From the NCBI GenBank assembly GCA_002729235.1, contig PBTY01000078.1, forward strand, positions 3,376-54,994: a stretch of 51,619 nucleotides of DNA, read 5' to 3'. Origin of the DNA: Rickettsiales bacterium (GTDB taxonomy: Bacteria > Bacteroidota > Bacteroidia > Cytophagales > Cyclobacteriaceae). A model generated the notes under the pieces. The model was given only the letters and a program-made list of their open reading frames with translations, did not search any database and was not told where the DNA came from. Each line of letters starts with the position of its first letter. Position 1 is the first letter of the stretch. This document shows, one piece after another, positions 33,651-41,652 of this stretch. The position numbers and the translations under genes were made by a program.

Positions 33651-34877
33651 ATGTCTAGGGTTCAAAAGTTATGGTTTTTACACTTCGTTGTTGTTCTTCT
33701 GCTGACTGGATATCATTCGTCAGGACAGTCCAAATATGCCATGGTTATCGGCAATTCAAGTTATGACTATGTAGAGACGTTAAAAAATGCTGGTAACGAT
33801 GCGCAGGATATAGCCAGCATGCTTACTCTGATGGATTTTAAGGTGGACTTGTTCATTGATCTGAATCATGTGGGAATGAAGCATGCGATTGCTGAATTTG
33901 GAAAGAATGTTAAAGATTATGACATCATTTTATTCTATTATGCTGGTCATGGGTTAGAGCTATCTGGGAAAAACTACTTTGTTCCGACAGACGCATTGGC
34001 AAGTTCGATTACGGAGGTGAAGAGAACTTGTGTGAGTGCCGGATCGATCACACAGATTCTTCGGTTTAGTAAGAATAAGAATAACATCGTAATACTAGAT
34101 GCTTGTCGTCAGAATCCATTCACGTTACTACCATCTGATCAATCAAATGATGGTTTAGCTCTGATGGATGCGCCTCCTGGTACCATTATTTCTTTTGCCA
34201 CTGCTCCAGGTCAGGTGGCTTTCGATGGCGAAGGGTCCAATGGCGTCTATACAAGTGCACTTCTAGAATATTTACCTGCATTTGATGTGGAAATAAAGGA
34301 CGTATTCACCAATGTGCGCAACTCCGTAGTTTTAAAGACCAATAAGGTGCAGCTACCATGGGAGTCCACTTCTCTTACCCAGGAGGTTATCCTTCGGCCA
34401 AAGCCAGAATTGCCTATTCAAATTCATGTCTTGGAGAATGATTCGGTGACTTTTACTGGAGATGGCGAATTACACGCCAGATCTAACCTCAAAGGCGTTC
34501 AATTTCATTGGTACTTTGAGGGGCGGCAGTTTGACCATGGCCAGGCCATAAAAGTCTTGAAGTCTGGAAAATATCAGGTGAAAGGCATCAGTAAAGCAGG
34601 TCAGGTCATCATTTCAGAACCAATTCATGTTCGTGTCAAGTCTTTTGTAGAGCCTAAATCGTGGATACAGGAAGGCACATCAGCATCAATTGGTTATTAT
34701 CAAATAATACACGGGATGTCCAATGTTCGCGGAGATTACCGATGGTTTAAGGATAATCAGGAAATAGGACGAGGATCCGAATTACGAGTAGAAGAGTCTG
34801 GTAGCTACGTTTTTCAGGTAGTTTCCGAAGAAGGTATTCAAGCCAAATCTCAACCGATAACAATTAAAATCAAGTAG
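33651..34877 (+). CDS. Secreted caspase-like protease (C14 family) with two Ig-like repeats
   Basis: A 408-residue protein. Signal peptide 1-25 (FVVVLLLTGYHSSGQ), then a caspase p20-like domain (about 27-250) with strand YAMVIGNSSY, catalytic His100 (FYYAGHGLEL) and Cys152 (VILDACRQNPF). C-terminal residues about 265-408 form two similar beta-sandwich repeats (HWYFEGRQF…GKYQVKGIS and YRWFKDNQE…GSYVFQVVS). AGGAG lies before ATG 33651, which is preferred over the ATG at 33624. The protease would act in the periplasm or outside. It is followed after 2 bases by a TonB receptor, so both are cotranscribed and possibly coupled. Caspase-fold proteases include gingipains; the substrate here is unknown. 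Confidence 0.88.
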   Translation: MSRVQKLWFLHFVVVLLLTGYHSSGQSKYAMVIGNSSYDYVETLKNAGNDAQDIASMLTLMDFKVDLFIDLNHVGMKHAIAEFGKNVKDYDIILFYYAGHGLELSGKNYFVPTDALASSITEVKRTCVSAGSITQILRFSKNKNNIVILDACRQNPFTLLPSDQSNDGLALMDAPPGTIISFATAPGQVAFDGEGSNGVYTSALLEYLPAFDVEIKDVFTNVRNSVVLKTNKVQLPWESTSLTQEVILRPKPELPIQIHVLENDSVTFTGDGELHARSNLKGVQFHWYFEGRQFDHGQAIKVLKSGKYQVKGISKAGQVIISEPIHVRVKSFVEPKSWIQEGTSASIGYYQIIHGMSNVRGDYRWFKDNQEIGRGSELRVEESGSYVFQVVSEEGIQAKSQPITIKIK

Positions 34878-34879
34878 TC

Positions 34880-37558
34880 GTGCAAAAGATCATTTTGTCA
34901 ATTTTAATCTTGTTGCCAGGAATGGTACAAGCGCAATATGGATACATCACCGGGAAAGTATATGATCGATTTGGACCGATTGCCAATGCACCGGTTTACA
35001 TTCAAGACAGTCCTTATGGAAGCTTTACTAATGACCAGGGATATTTTGCTTTTGAAATTGATACCGGGTATTACCAGTTGGTTGTGGAGTTAACTGGTTA
35101 TGCCAAAGAAGTTCGGAATATTGAACTAAATAACCTGGAACGTAAAGAACTTGATTTGGAACTTAGCAATAATCTTTTGGATGCCAATGTAAGTATTGGA
35201 ACCAAATCCATCGAATCTCAAAAGCTGATGGAGTCACCAGTACCAATAGACTTAATATTAGGTGAAGATCTGCTCAATACCGGAGAAGTGGAATTGGGCC
35301 CTGCGTTGCACCAGATTCTACCCAACTTTTATTCAGTCAAGCAAAGTGCAGACGATGGGGTCAATATGATTGATCCTGTGTCGCTCAGAGGTTTGGGACC
35401 AGACCAATTGTTAGTACTAATAAATGGAAAGAGAAGACATAAAAGTGCATTTCTTAATGTGAGTGATGTGTTCGGGAAAGGAACAGCCGGACCTGATTTG
35501 AATGCCATTCCTATTTTGTCTATAGAAAAAATTGAAATCTTAAGGGATGGAGCATCTTCTCAATACGGATCAGATGCGATTGCAGGGGTTATGAACATTA
35601 TCCTCAAAGAGCGGACATCTAATAGTATTTCTACTAACATAGGTGTTTCAGAAAGAGGTGATGGACTAAGAAAGAGCTTATCCATTAATTCCGGTTTCCA
35701 ATTTAATCGAAAGTCATTTGTTAACCTTACAGGCTCATATCTTCAGGAAGGGGCTGTCAATGTTGCAGGTGACTACACCGGGCCTATTTTTGGTGTAGAT
35801 AGTCTTGACTCAGATCCAGCCAGTGTTCAATCATTTTTTGATCAGTCAGGTTTTCCGAACCGCACCTTAGCAGAGTTGGGTAGTAGTGCATTTGAGTATG
35901 GCGGCCTATTTTTGAATAGCAATTTTCAACTGACACAGGATTACGATTTCTACATGTTTGGAGGGTTGTCTCAGAAAACGGGAGAAATTAATCAGGTTTA
36001 TAGATTGCCTTTTGAAGAACAACGAGTAGCCAATGGTTGGTATCCCTTAGGTTTTTCCCCCACGTTGATCCCCATTTCATCAGATCAGTCTTTAGTTGTC
36101 GGGTTCAGGGGTTCTTACAATGGTTGGTACCTGGACACAAGTTTTGGAGTAGGATCTAATTCGATGGATATGAATGTGGAAAATACCAATAATGCTTCCT
36201 ATGGTCCTCTGACACCATTAAATGCCTATTCAGGAGGATATGAATATTCACAAAAGATATTAAGTTTTGATGCTACTCGAAACTATGAGGCATTTGAACA
36301 TAAATGGAATCTATCACTGGGTGGAGAATACAGGATAGAAGAGTACGCACTGTTGGCTGGTGAGACTGTGTCATATGAGAATGGAGGCGACACCACAATG
36401 TTAGGTGAGTTGAGAGAATCCGGTATACAAGGATATCCGGGAATAAGTGCAGAAGATGCTCTAAGAAAACAAAGAACCAATGCTTCTGCATACCTCGAGA
36501 TGGATTATGCTTACAGAAAGTTCAAAGTCTCAGCTGCTCTTCGGCAAGAAGAATATAGCGATTTCGGATCTCAGACTAACTATAAGGCGGCTTTGAGTTA
36601 CAAACTAACCAACCAATTCATCTTCAGAGTATCTTATAGCACTGGGTTTAAGGCGCCAAGTTTGCCACAGATGTATTACCAACGCGTGTCAGATGTAAAC
36701 ACTCGTGAAGGCTTTAGTACCGTAGCAATTGTTAATACGCAGACGGAATTTTTAGGCAACTTACTCACAAACGCTGACGCTCTCAATCCGGAGCTTTCTC
36801 AAAGTATCAGCTTTGGTTTTTCATGTGCGTTTAATCGGAATATCTTTTTTACTGTTGATGCATATCGTACCGATGTTTCCTCTCGAATTGGCCTTACGAG
36901 TAGAGTAGATGTCAATTCAGATCCATTCCTCCGGGAGGTTTTTGAAGATTCAGAAATCGATTATTTGCAGGTTTTTGCTAACATAATGAGTACACGTAAC
37001 AATGGGATTGATGCCGTGTTGTCTGCGCAGCAGTTTCTAGGCAAAACGTTAATTAAGCTTGACTCACGGTTTAGTGTGTTAAGGAGTGTGATCACTTCCT
37101 ATGAGCGAAATGAAGAGTTGGAAGCGCGTCAGACTGGATTAGATCCAATCGAAAGATCAGATCAAGGTATTATTGAAAGTTATGTACCGAGTTATAAATG
37201 GAGAAATTCTGTTTCAGCAACCTGGAATAAGGTACAGTTAAATATGACGCATACGTTATTTGGAGAAACAAAGTATCTACATCCTTTGGAAGGTGAAGTA
37301 ATGAATGAATTTTCTGGTGAACTGGAAACCAGAGATCAAATTTTTACTTTAAAAAACATATTCAATACCAACATTAAATACAGAATCTATAGCCAATCCA
37401 CTATATCTATTGGTTGTAATAATTTAACCAATCAATTTCCAGACAAAATGGCTCATAGTGAAAATGTTTTGTATGGAATGAATGTGTATAGTCAGAATGT
37501 TCGTCCTTTTGATCTTAAGGGTAGATACGTTTATATAAAATTGGATTTTGTTTTGTAG
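34880..37558 (+). CDS. TonB-dependent receptor of the 'RGLGPDQ' group
   Basis: An 892-residue outer-membrane receptor with GTG start 2 bases after the caspase stop. The signal peptide is residues 1-18 (LSILILLPGMVQAQ), then a carboxypeptidase-regulatory-like domain (about 21-95), a plug (about 105-240: VSLRGLGPDQLLVLINGKRRH and IEKIEILRDGASSQYGSDAI), and a barrel to the last residue (VYIKLDFVL). The plug sequence differs from the DUF4249-associated receptors at 15576 and 25172 and belongs to the branch that handles varied small molecules, metals or peptides. Because it is coupled to a secreted protease, peptides or a protein-bound ligand are plausible substrates; this is inference. Confidence 0.9.
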   Translation: MQKIILSILILLPGMVQAQYGYITGKVYDRFGPIANAPVYIQDSPYGSFTNDQGYFAFEIDTGYYQLVVELTGYAKEVRNIELNNLERKELDLELSNNLLDANVSIGTKSIESQKLMESPVPIDLILGEDLLNTGEVELGPALHQILPNFYSVKQSADDGVNMIDPVSLRGLGPDQLLVLINGKRRHKSAFLNVSDVFGKGTAGPDLNAIPILSIEKIEILRDGASSQYGSDAIAGVMNIILKERTSNSISTNIGVSERGDGLRKSLSINSGFQFNRKSFVNLTGSYLQEGAVNVAGDYTGPIFGVDSLDSDPASVQSFFDQSGFPNRTLAELGSSAFEYGGLFLNSNFQLTQDYDFYMFGGLSQKTGEINQVYRLPFEEQRVANGWYPLGFSPTLIPISSDQSLVVGFRGSYNGWYLDTSFGVGSNSMDMNVENTNNASYGPLTPLNAYSGGYEYSQKILSFDATRNYEAFEHKWNLSLGGEYRIEEYALLAGETVSYENGGDTTMLGELRESGIQGYPGISAEDALRKQRTNASAYLEMDYAYRKFKVSAALRQEEYSDFGSQTNYKAALSYKLTNQFIFRVSYSTGFKAPSLPQMYYQRVSDVNTREGFSTVAIVNTQTEFLGNLLTNADALNPELSQSISFGFSCAFNRNIFFTVDAYRTDVSSRIGLTSRVDVNSDPFLREVFEDSEIDYLQVFANIMSTRNNGIDAVLSAQQFLGKTLIKLDSRFSVLRSVITSYERNEELEARQTGLDPIERSDQGIIESYVPSYKWRNSVSATWNKVQLNMTHTLFGETKYLHPLEGEVMNEFSGELETRDQIFTLKNIFNTNIKYRIYSQSTISIGCNNLTNQFPDKMAHSENVLYGMNVYSQNVRPFDLKGRYVYIKLDFVL

Positions 37559-37578
37559 GTGAATACATGAGAAGATTT

Positions 37579-37608
37579 AAAAAAAGGAAGAGTCATTGAG
37601 ACTCTTCC
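37579..37608 (-). terminator. Terminator of the superoxide dismutase gene
   Basis: On the minus strand GGAAGAGTC (37608-37600) pairs with GACTCTTCC (37594-37586), followed by a run of T. Lies about 26 bases after the SOD stop codon. Confidence 0.9.
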
Positions 37609-37633
37609 CTGTTGAATAATCCGTAACCGCTGA

Positions 37634-38257
37634 TTACTTCAACTTAGAAATAACTTCTTCGTATTTTTTCTCCACTGCTGCCCAGTCCAATACATCCCAG
37701 AATGCATTTAGGTAATCAGGACGCTTGTTTTGGTACTTTAAGTAGTATGCATGTTCCCATACATCTACTCCAAGGATAGGGAAGCCTTGATTGGTCTCAT
37801 TGATGTCCATTAATGGGTTGTCCTGGTTGGCTGTAGATGTTACACCAATAGTGCCATTGTACTTCACAAAAAGCCAAGCCCATCCAGATCCGAATTGTGT
37901 TGCTCCAGCGTTGTTGAATTGCTCTTTAAAAGCGTCTAAGCTTCCGAATACTTTATTGATTTCTTCCGCTAGTTTACCTTCTGGTGCTTTTTTAGGAGTA
38001 GGAGAAAGGATTTCCCAGAAAAGTGAGTGGTTGTAGTGTCCACCACCATTATTTCTCACACCTGCACCATACTTACTGATGTTCTTAATAATGGCTTCAA
38101 TATCATCGGAAGGAGCATCCGTTCCTTCGATAGCAGCATTCAGCTTGGTAACATACGCTTGATGGTGTTTCGTATGGTGGATATTCATTGTTTCTTTATC
38201 GAAATGAGGTTCTAATGCGTCGTATGCATAAGGAAGCTCTGGTAATGAGTAACTCAT
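37634..38257 (-). CDS. sodA: Superoxide dismutase, Mn type by signature
   Basis: A 207-residue enzyme of the Fe/Mn superoxide dismutase family that converts superoxide to H2O2 and O2. Metal ligands are His27 (NIHHTKHH), His77 ([11 protein letters not shown]), Asp165 and His169 ([12 protein letters not shown]). The Gly in GGGHYNH and the Gln145 in [10 protein letters not shown] match the Mn form; iron enzymes have Gln and Ala/His at the matching sites. No signal peptide, so cytoplasmic. The longer open frame up to 38353 is not used; the family begins at [13 protein letters not shown]. It is divergent from a SufR-like regulator, with a repeat-rich gap between them. Confidence 0.95.
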   Translation of the reverse strand: MSYSLPELPYAYDALEPHFDKETMNIHHTKHHQAYVTKLNAAIEGTDAPSDDIEAIIKNISKYGAGVRNNGGGHYNHSLFWEILSPTPKKAPEGKLAEEINKVFGSLDAFKEQFNNAGATQFGSGWAWLFVKYNGTIGVTSTANQDNPLMDINETNQGFPILGVDVWEHAYYLKYQNKRPDYLNAFWDVLDWAAVEKKYEEVISKLK

Positions 38258-38261
38258 AATA

Positions 38262-38324
38262 TTACTTGTTTTATGTTCTAATTTGTTAAGCAAATCTATA
38301 ATGAGGAACGAATAAAACAAGTAA
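38262..38324. promoter_or_regulatory. Perfect 13-bp inverted repeat upstream of sodA
   Basis: TTACTTGTTTTAT (38262-38274) and ATAAAACAAGTAA (38312-38324) are exact inverted copies with 37 bases between. Immediately upstream of the SOD start on the minus strand. A further GTAAATA (38341-38347) / TATTTAC (38355-38361) pair and a repeated TAGGCTAT (38381-38388, 38401-38408) lie beyond, in the same divergent region. Candidate operators for the adjacent regulator. Confidence 0.55.
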
Positions 38325-38445
38325 ATGGTTTGAATATTATGTAAATAAAACAAATATTTACTTGGTATTACTTTAGGGAATAGGCTATTTCGGAAATAAT
38401 TAGGCTATATTTCGTATTTTTACTTGGAATAAAACAATTGTAAAA

Positions 38446-39072
38446 TTGGATATTACTTCTACTATCGACAAGATTCTGATCTCCATTAAAATGCAGGGTG
38501 AAGTCACAGCTTCTTCTGTAGCAGAGGAACTCGGTATGACGAAGGAGGGAGCAAGACAGCACTTGCTCAAGCTGGAAAAGCAGGAGTTGATCAGAGGCAA
38601 AGCAAAGAGTGAAGGAGTAGGGCGCCCAGTTACCTATTACAAGTTAAGTGAAAAAGGTCTAGCGGAGTTTCCCGATTCTCATGCCCAGGTTACCGTGGAT
38701 TTATTGCAATCAGTTAAGAACTTATTGGGTGAGAATGCCTTGAATCTTCTAATCTCTGATCGGGAAAAGCAGACGTATCATCGATATGAGCAGGCATTGT
38801 CAGATGATAAAACACTGGAAGCTAGATTGGAGAAATTGACAGAGCTGCGTACAAATGAAGGCTATATGGCCGACTGGAAAAAGGAAGATAATGCTTACTA
38901 TTTAATTGAAAACCATTGCCCGATTTGTGCTGCAGCTAAGGAGTGTCAAGGCTTTTGTAGGGCTGAATTAAAGAACTTTAAACAATTAATCGGAGAGGAA
39001 TATCAGGTAGAACGAGTCAAACACATATTGGCAGAGGACTCCCGATGTGTATATAAAATAACCTCCTTGTAA
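38446..39072 (+). CDS. SufR-like winged-helix regulator with cysteine cluster
   Basis: A 208-residue regulator: N-terminal winged helix (about 5-75, QGEVTASSVAEELGMTKEGA, then HLLKLEKQELI, GVGRPVTYYKLSEKG) and a C-terminal sensor with Cys158, Cys161, Cys167, Cys171 (HCPICAAAKECQGFC) and Cys201 (RCVYKI). This layout is that of the SufR group, whose Fe-S cluster senses iron and redox state. TTG 38446 appears to be the start, as there is no near ATG. Divergent from sodA, which makes it the natural candidate controller of that gene and itself. Operator candidates lie between the genes. Confidence 0.85.
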   Translation: MDITSTIDKILISIKMQGEVTASSVAEELGMTKEGARQHLLKLEKQELIRGKAKSEGVGRPVTYYKLSEKGLAEFPDSHAQVTVDLLQSVKNLLGENALNLLISDREKQTYHRYEQALSDDKTLEARLEKLTELRTNEGYMADWKKEDNAYYLIENHCPICAAAKECQGFCRAELKNFKQLIGEEYQVERVKHILAEDSRCVYKITSL

Positions 39073-39124
39073 GTTCTGACTTTTATCATTCTGTCAATCA
39101 GATTGAATTCTCTAGATTTACACC

Positions 39125-39490
39125 GTGCAACGATTGACCGTCATATTGGTGCTTGGAGTCATTCTCATTAGCTCGTTTTCGCTTACCCTCCAAACGGGTT
39201 ACAAGAATTATCTGTGTGAAGACACCAAGGAGAGCTCTTTATTGACGCATAAACCGATCACCATTTGTGGTAAAACCTGTAATTATCAATATTACAACGA
39301 TCAATCGGTACCTTGTGAAAATGCCTCCTTTACCTTCAATTACAACGCTCCAGCACTCTATTTTGAGGTGCTAGAATCATGTCAGCCAAAGTTAAGTTAT
39401 GAGTTAGTGGCTACTATGGCTGTCTATCAATCCAATTACTCGTACTTGTTCGCCAATGAGGTGAACGAGCCACCACGGTTCCTTTCTTAA
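39125..39490 (+). CDS. Small secreted cysteine-containing protein of unknown function
   Basis: A 121-residue protein with GTG start at 39125, an N-terminal hydrophobic segment (about 4-20, LTVILVLGVILISSFSLT) and a periplasmic part with five cysteines (YLCED, TICGKTC, SVPCEN, ESCQP). The short beta-rich pattern suggests a disulfide-stabilised domain. I recognise no family. It lies 52 bases after the SufR-like gene in the same direction and could belong to that unit. Confidence 0.5.
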   Translation: MQRLTVILVLGVILISSFSLTLQTGYKNYLCEDTKESSLLTHKPITICGKTCNYQYYNDQSVPCENASFTFNYNAPALYFEVLESCQPKLSYELVATMAVYQSNYSYLFANEVNEPPRFLS

Positions 39491-39613
39491 GTCCAATTCC
39501 AGCAATTAGAGAGACGTATGAGGGGTTGTTCCTCACATAACACAGGATTATTATGCCTTGATATTAACAGGTAAGGTATCCTGCTACTTATTGAACTTAA
39601 GAATTTTAAAATC

Positions 39614-40018
39614 ATGAATCATAAATATTATATTCTAACAGCAGTTATCTTTTTTGTTTTCGGCTACTCTCAAGTTTCCGCTCAGGAGATTTTTGAAAAG
39701 TGGTCGGCATTGGATGAGTACCATGTGATCATGTCACAGACTTTTCATCCGGCAGAGAATGATAATCTGGAACCAATTAAAACTCGAAGTGGTGACCTGG
39801 TAGAGAAGGCTAATTTGTTAGCTAAATCTCCCATTCCTGTGGAATACAATACAGAGGAAATCGTAGCTACAGTGAAAAAGCTTCAGAAAGAAACGAAGGC
39901 TCTGGATAAGTTGGTATCAGACAAGAAGTCTACTGATGAGCAAATCAAACAAGGAATAATGGGCTTACATGATGTGTTTCATGAGATCGTAGGTCTATGT
40001 AGACAAGACGATCATTAA
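39614..40018 (+). CDS. Small secreted helical protein with His/Cys residues
   Basis: A 134-residue protein with signal peptide (about 1-23, …YSQVSAQ) and a helical domain: FEKWSALDEYHVIMSQTFHP, then DLVEKANLLAKS, VKKLQKETKALDKLVSDKK and MGLHDVFHEIVGLCRQDDH. The placement of His near both ends and the single Cys hints at metal or haem binding in a four-helix bundle, but there is no CxxCH. I recall similar small proteins in Bacteroidota without a name. Function unknown. Closed by a bidirectional terminator. Confidence 0.6.
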   Translation: MNHKYYILTAVIFFVFGYSQVSAQEIFEKWSALDEYHVIMSQTFHPAENDNLEPIKTRSGDLVEKANLLAKSPIPVEYNTEEIVATVKKLQKETKALDKLVSDKKSTDEQIKQGIMGLHDVFHEIVGLCRQDDH

Positions 40019-40036
40019 GGTTTAATATCTAGTAAA

Positions 40037-40075
40037 AACCCACTTCAGCAATGTTGTCTGAAGTGGGTTATCTTT
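40037..40075. terminator. Bidirectional terminator between convergent genes
   Basis: AACCCACTTCAG (40037-40048) and CTGAAGTGGGTT (40058-40069) form a 12-bp perfect stem with T-rich sequence on the plus-strand side (40071-40077) and A-run on the other. It serves the + gene ending at 40018 and the minus-strand GH39 gene ending at 40076. Confidence 0.9.
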
Positions 40076-41623
40076 TTATAACTTCTGTAGTGTTATAAGA
40101 AAGACATCATTCTCTCTTAGGTTCAGTTCCATCTCGTATTTTCCTGATTTATTGATGGTTATGTTTTCTTTCCTAACTGCCTCACCAGTACTCTTATCTT
40201 TGAGCAGTTGAACCTGTTCTCTCGACAATTGCGTTGGGCTTTCTAAATCTAGATAAGCAGTGTATGGATCGTTCACCCTGTATCCAATCTGATAGGTGGT
40301 CAATACATAATCCCCTTTGTCTAGACCTTTCAGCGCAACTTTTACAGGGTCTGTCGGTGTTGAAGGTTGGTCTGTATTGTAGAAACTCTGATTGTTAGTG
40401 GAATCCGGGAGGGTGTATGTAAAGTCCCATAAAAGCACCTGATATCCATCATCTGATTTGGTTACCCAGGACATGCTGTCTTCGTTGATTAATTCGGTCT
40501 TAGCAAGCTTGTTTAGGTAGCTGTAGGCATGGTAGGCAGACTTTTTGATGCCTTGTGTATTCATCAGGCCAAATCCTCCGTGAAAAGCTTCAAATCGTGG
40601 GCCAGGCTCTTCAAAGATGTCTGTAAACACCCAGTAAGACATGGATTGTGCCGCAGGGCCTATTTGCTTGAGTTTCTGTAAAATATAGGCTGCCTCATGA
40701 TAGCTATCATGGATGGGATCGGCAGGAGTGTAGGAAGCACTCCACTCGGTGATGTGTAGCTCTAGGTTTGGTTGAGTTGATTCAGTAATCTCTTTTCTGG
40801 ATTGAATGACATCACTACTCACACTCCATGGATCTGGATTCAGGACCGAACCGTGGTTACCATATTCGTCTAGAAACCCTTCTTTCACACCGTAACTGTG
40901 CGTGCTGATAAAATCTAGAGGCACACCGTTTTCTTCACAGAATGCGATCATTTCTGGCTCCCAATCGACACCAGCTGTTGCAGGACCACCTACTTTGTAA
41001 GTAGAATTCACTGATTTCACTGCTTTAGCCGCATATTCATACAGTTTGAAATATTCCTCTTGGGTGCCGTCCCAAAACCATGGAGTCAGGTTGGGCTCAT
41101 TCCAAACTTCGAAATACCAGCTCTTAACCTCTTCTTCACCATATCTTTCGGTAAAATGACTCACCAGATTCTCAATCAAATCTCCCCACTGATTATAATC
41201 GTTGGGAGGGGTCACGTTACCTCTCCACCAAAAGATAGTACGCTCACCACTAGCCATTCCAGATGGCATAAATCCCAGTTCCACAAATGGCTTGATGTCA
41301 ATGCTAAGCAAGTAATCAAAGAGTACATCTATGTACATAAAGTTATAAATAGGTTTTCCATCGGATCCGTATTTGAATACGCCCATGTCATCACTTAGTA
41401 ATCCGTGCATGCGGATGTACCGGAAACCACACTCTTCTTTAGTTTCTTTTAGCTGCTGTTGCCAGTCTGCACGAAGGCCTTCGTTAGCTCTTCCAGCGCC
41501 TATACATTCGTTGAATGTTTGATTCATTGGCCCTTTTACTTGATTGGCATCTACTGATATGACCCGTGTTTGACTAAAAGAAGCAGAAGCTATCAGTAGT
41601 AGAATAAATGTTAATGATCGCAT
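40076..41623 (-). CDS. GH39 beta-xylosidase-like glycoside hydrolase
   Basis: A 515-residue enzyme with signal peptide (about 1-18, LLLIASASFSQ) and a GH39 (beta/alpha)8 domain followed by a small beta domain (about 400-515). The acid/base Glu is in VWNEPNL (about 174) and the nucleophile Glu in HITEWSASY (about 293). GH39 members mostly remove xylose from the ends of xylo-oligosaccharides. No T9SS domain, so periplasmic. It follows the GH43 gene with a gap of 29 bases on the same strand, forming a two-gene hemicellulose operon. Confidence 0.88.
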   Translation of the reverse strand: MRSLTFILLLIASASFSQTRVISVDANQVKGPMNQTFNECIGAGRANEGLRADWQQQLKETKEECGFRYIRMHGLLSDDMGVFKYGSDGKPIYNFMYIDVLFDYLLSIDIKPFVELGFMPSGMASGERTIFWWRGNVTPPNDYNQWGDLIENLVSHFTERYGEEEVKSWYFEVWNEPNLTPWFWDGTQEEYFKLYEYAAKAVKSVNSTYKVGGPATAGVDWEPEMIAFCEENGVPLDFISTHSYGVKEGFLDEYGNHGSVLNPDPWSVSSDVIQSRKEITESTQPNLELHITEWSASYTPADPIHDSYHEAAYILQKLKQIGPAAQSMSYWVFTDIFEEPGPRFEAFHGGFGLMNTQGIKKSAYHAYSYLNKLAKTELINEDSMSWVTKSDDGYQVLLWDFTYTLPDSTNNQSFYNTDQPSTPTDPVKVALKGLDKGDYVLTTYQIGYRVNDPYTAYLDLESPTQLSREQVQLLKDKSTGEAVRKENITINKSGKYEMELNLRENDVFLITLQKL

Positions 41624-41652
41624 TTGTACCTTGTTTTAAAGTTCAAATTGAT

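Noticed and set aside
38258-38353. Upstream extension of the superoxide dismutase frame
   Set aside because: The extra 32 residues are hydrophobic, A/T-rich and cover the inverted repeat; the family starts at [10 protein letters not shown].
41060-41398. 112-codon plus-strand frame antisense to GH39
   Set aside because: Shadow of the GH39 catalytic barrel, without motifs or ribosome-binding context.
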